Shown one piece after another: positions 5,716 to 5,936 of a stretch of DNA of 5,936 nucleotides (its first letter is position 1; every line of letters begins with the position of its first letter). Under the pieces are notes generated by a model that was not told where the DNA came from, made no database searches, and worked only from the letters and a program-made list of their open reading frames with translations. The position numbers and the translations under genes are program-made. The DNA is from Tannerella sp. (GTDB lineage: Bacteria > Bacteroidota > Bacteroidia > Bacteroidales > Tannerellaceae): positions 1-5,936 of the forward strand of contig JAIRXI010000155.1 in the NCBI GenBank assembly GCA_031268395.1. Reading direction: 5' to 3'.

Positions 5716-5936
5716 ATGAGAAAATATCTGATAATTATTGTTTTAGCAATCCCATGTGTCGTTTCGGCGCAAAAAACCTTCACCATCAGCGGCGTTGTCC
5801 ACGACGCCGACAACGGTGAAGACCTTATCGGCGTTTCTATTGGCGTGGCAAACACCACGACCGGGACAACCACCAACAGTTACGGATTTTACTCCATCAG
5901 CCTGCCCGCAGGCGAACATACCTTGCGATTTTCGTA
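5716..5936 (+). CDS. TonB-dependent receptor, N-terminal fragment (cut by window edge)
   Basis: Only the first 73 codons are visible; the frame is still open at the window end. Residues 1-18 (MRKYLIIIVLAIPCVVSA) form a Sec signal peptide with likely cleavage before Q19. C14 follows a proline and does not make a good lipobox. Residues 22-73 resemble a carboxypeptidase-regulatory-like beta-sandwich domain: an ISGVV strand (24-28), LIGVSIGV (37-44), a TTGTTTN turn (48-54), then YGFYSISLPAGEHTLRFS (56-73). In Bacteroidetes this signal peptide plus domain, with the YGFYS-LP pattern, usually precedes the plug and barrel of an outer-membrane TonB-dependent receptor, so import of a nutrient or metal complex is the best guess. 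Other secreted Bacteroidetes proteins carry the same domain, and the plug is not in view. The gene diverges from the operon at left and has its own promoter-like sequence. Confidence 0.8.
   Translation, partial: MRKYLIIIVLAIPCVVSAQKTFTISGVVHDADNGEDLIGVSIGVANTTTGTTTNSYGFYSISLPAGEHTLRFS

Overview
The window looks like a chromosomal segment from a member of the Bacteroidetes, most likely Bacteroidales. Three things support this: a MurF-alanine racemase fusion typical of that phylum, promoter -7 elements of the Bacteroidetes TAnnTTTG kind, and the start of an outer-membrane TonB-dependent receptor with a carboxypeptidase-regulatory-like N-terminal domain. Genus cannot be settled from this sequence.

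Layout. Positions 1-323 hold no convincing gene. They contain a REP-like inverted repeat (163-285) made of two hairpin-forming 28-base arms, just downstream of the first gene. Positions 324-5050 hold three minus-strand genes in the transcriptional order GSCFA-family protein (4025-5050), MurF-Alr (1600-4074), and a DAACS-family dicarboxylate/amino acid:cation symporter (324-1589). The first two overlap by 50 bases and the last two are 10 bases apart, so they probably form one operon driven from a promoter with a perfect -7 element at 5086-5093. Positions 5051-5715 are a 665-base divergent intergenic region. Its centre is a tandem array of thirteen 21-base units (5242-5514), each built on a 12-base palindrome around GTATAC. 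Positions 5716-5936 are the start of a plus-strand TonB-dependent receptor-like gene, cut by the window edge and preceded by a plausible Bacteroidetes promoter.

How the genes relate. MurF-Alr makes D-alanine from L-alanine and adds D-Ala-D-Ala to the UDP-MurNAc-tripeptide, so it covers two steps of peptidoglycan precursor synthesis in the cytoplasm. The symporter keeps the residues that bind acidic amino acids, so it probably imports glutamate, aspartate or a C4-dicarboxylate. The GSCFA protein has an SGNH-like layout but no established role. A link between transport and wall synthesis is inferred only from gene order.

The most unusual feature is the 21-base palindrome array. The period is close to two DNA helical turns. 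Units 10-13 carry paired changes in both palindrome arms that restore symmetry (GCGGTATACCGC becomes GCAGTATACTGC). The array also lies almost midway between the two divergent promoters. Its function is unknown: it could be a protein-binding array, a transcribed hairpin array, or a slippage-prone satellite.
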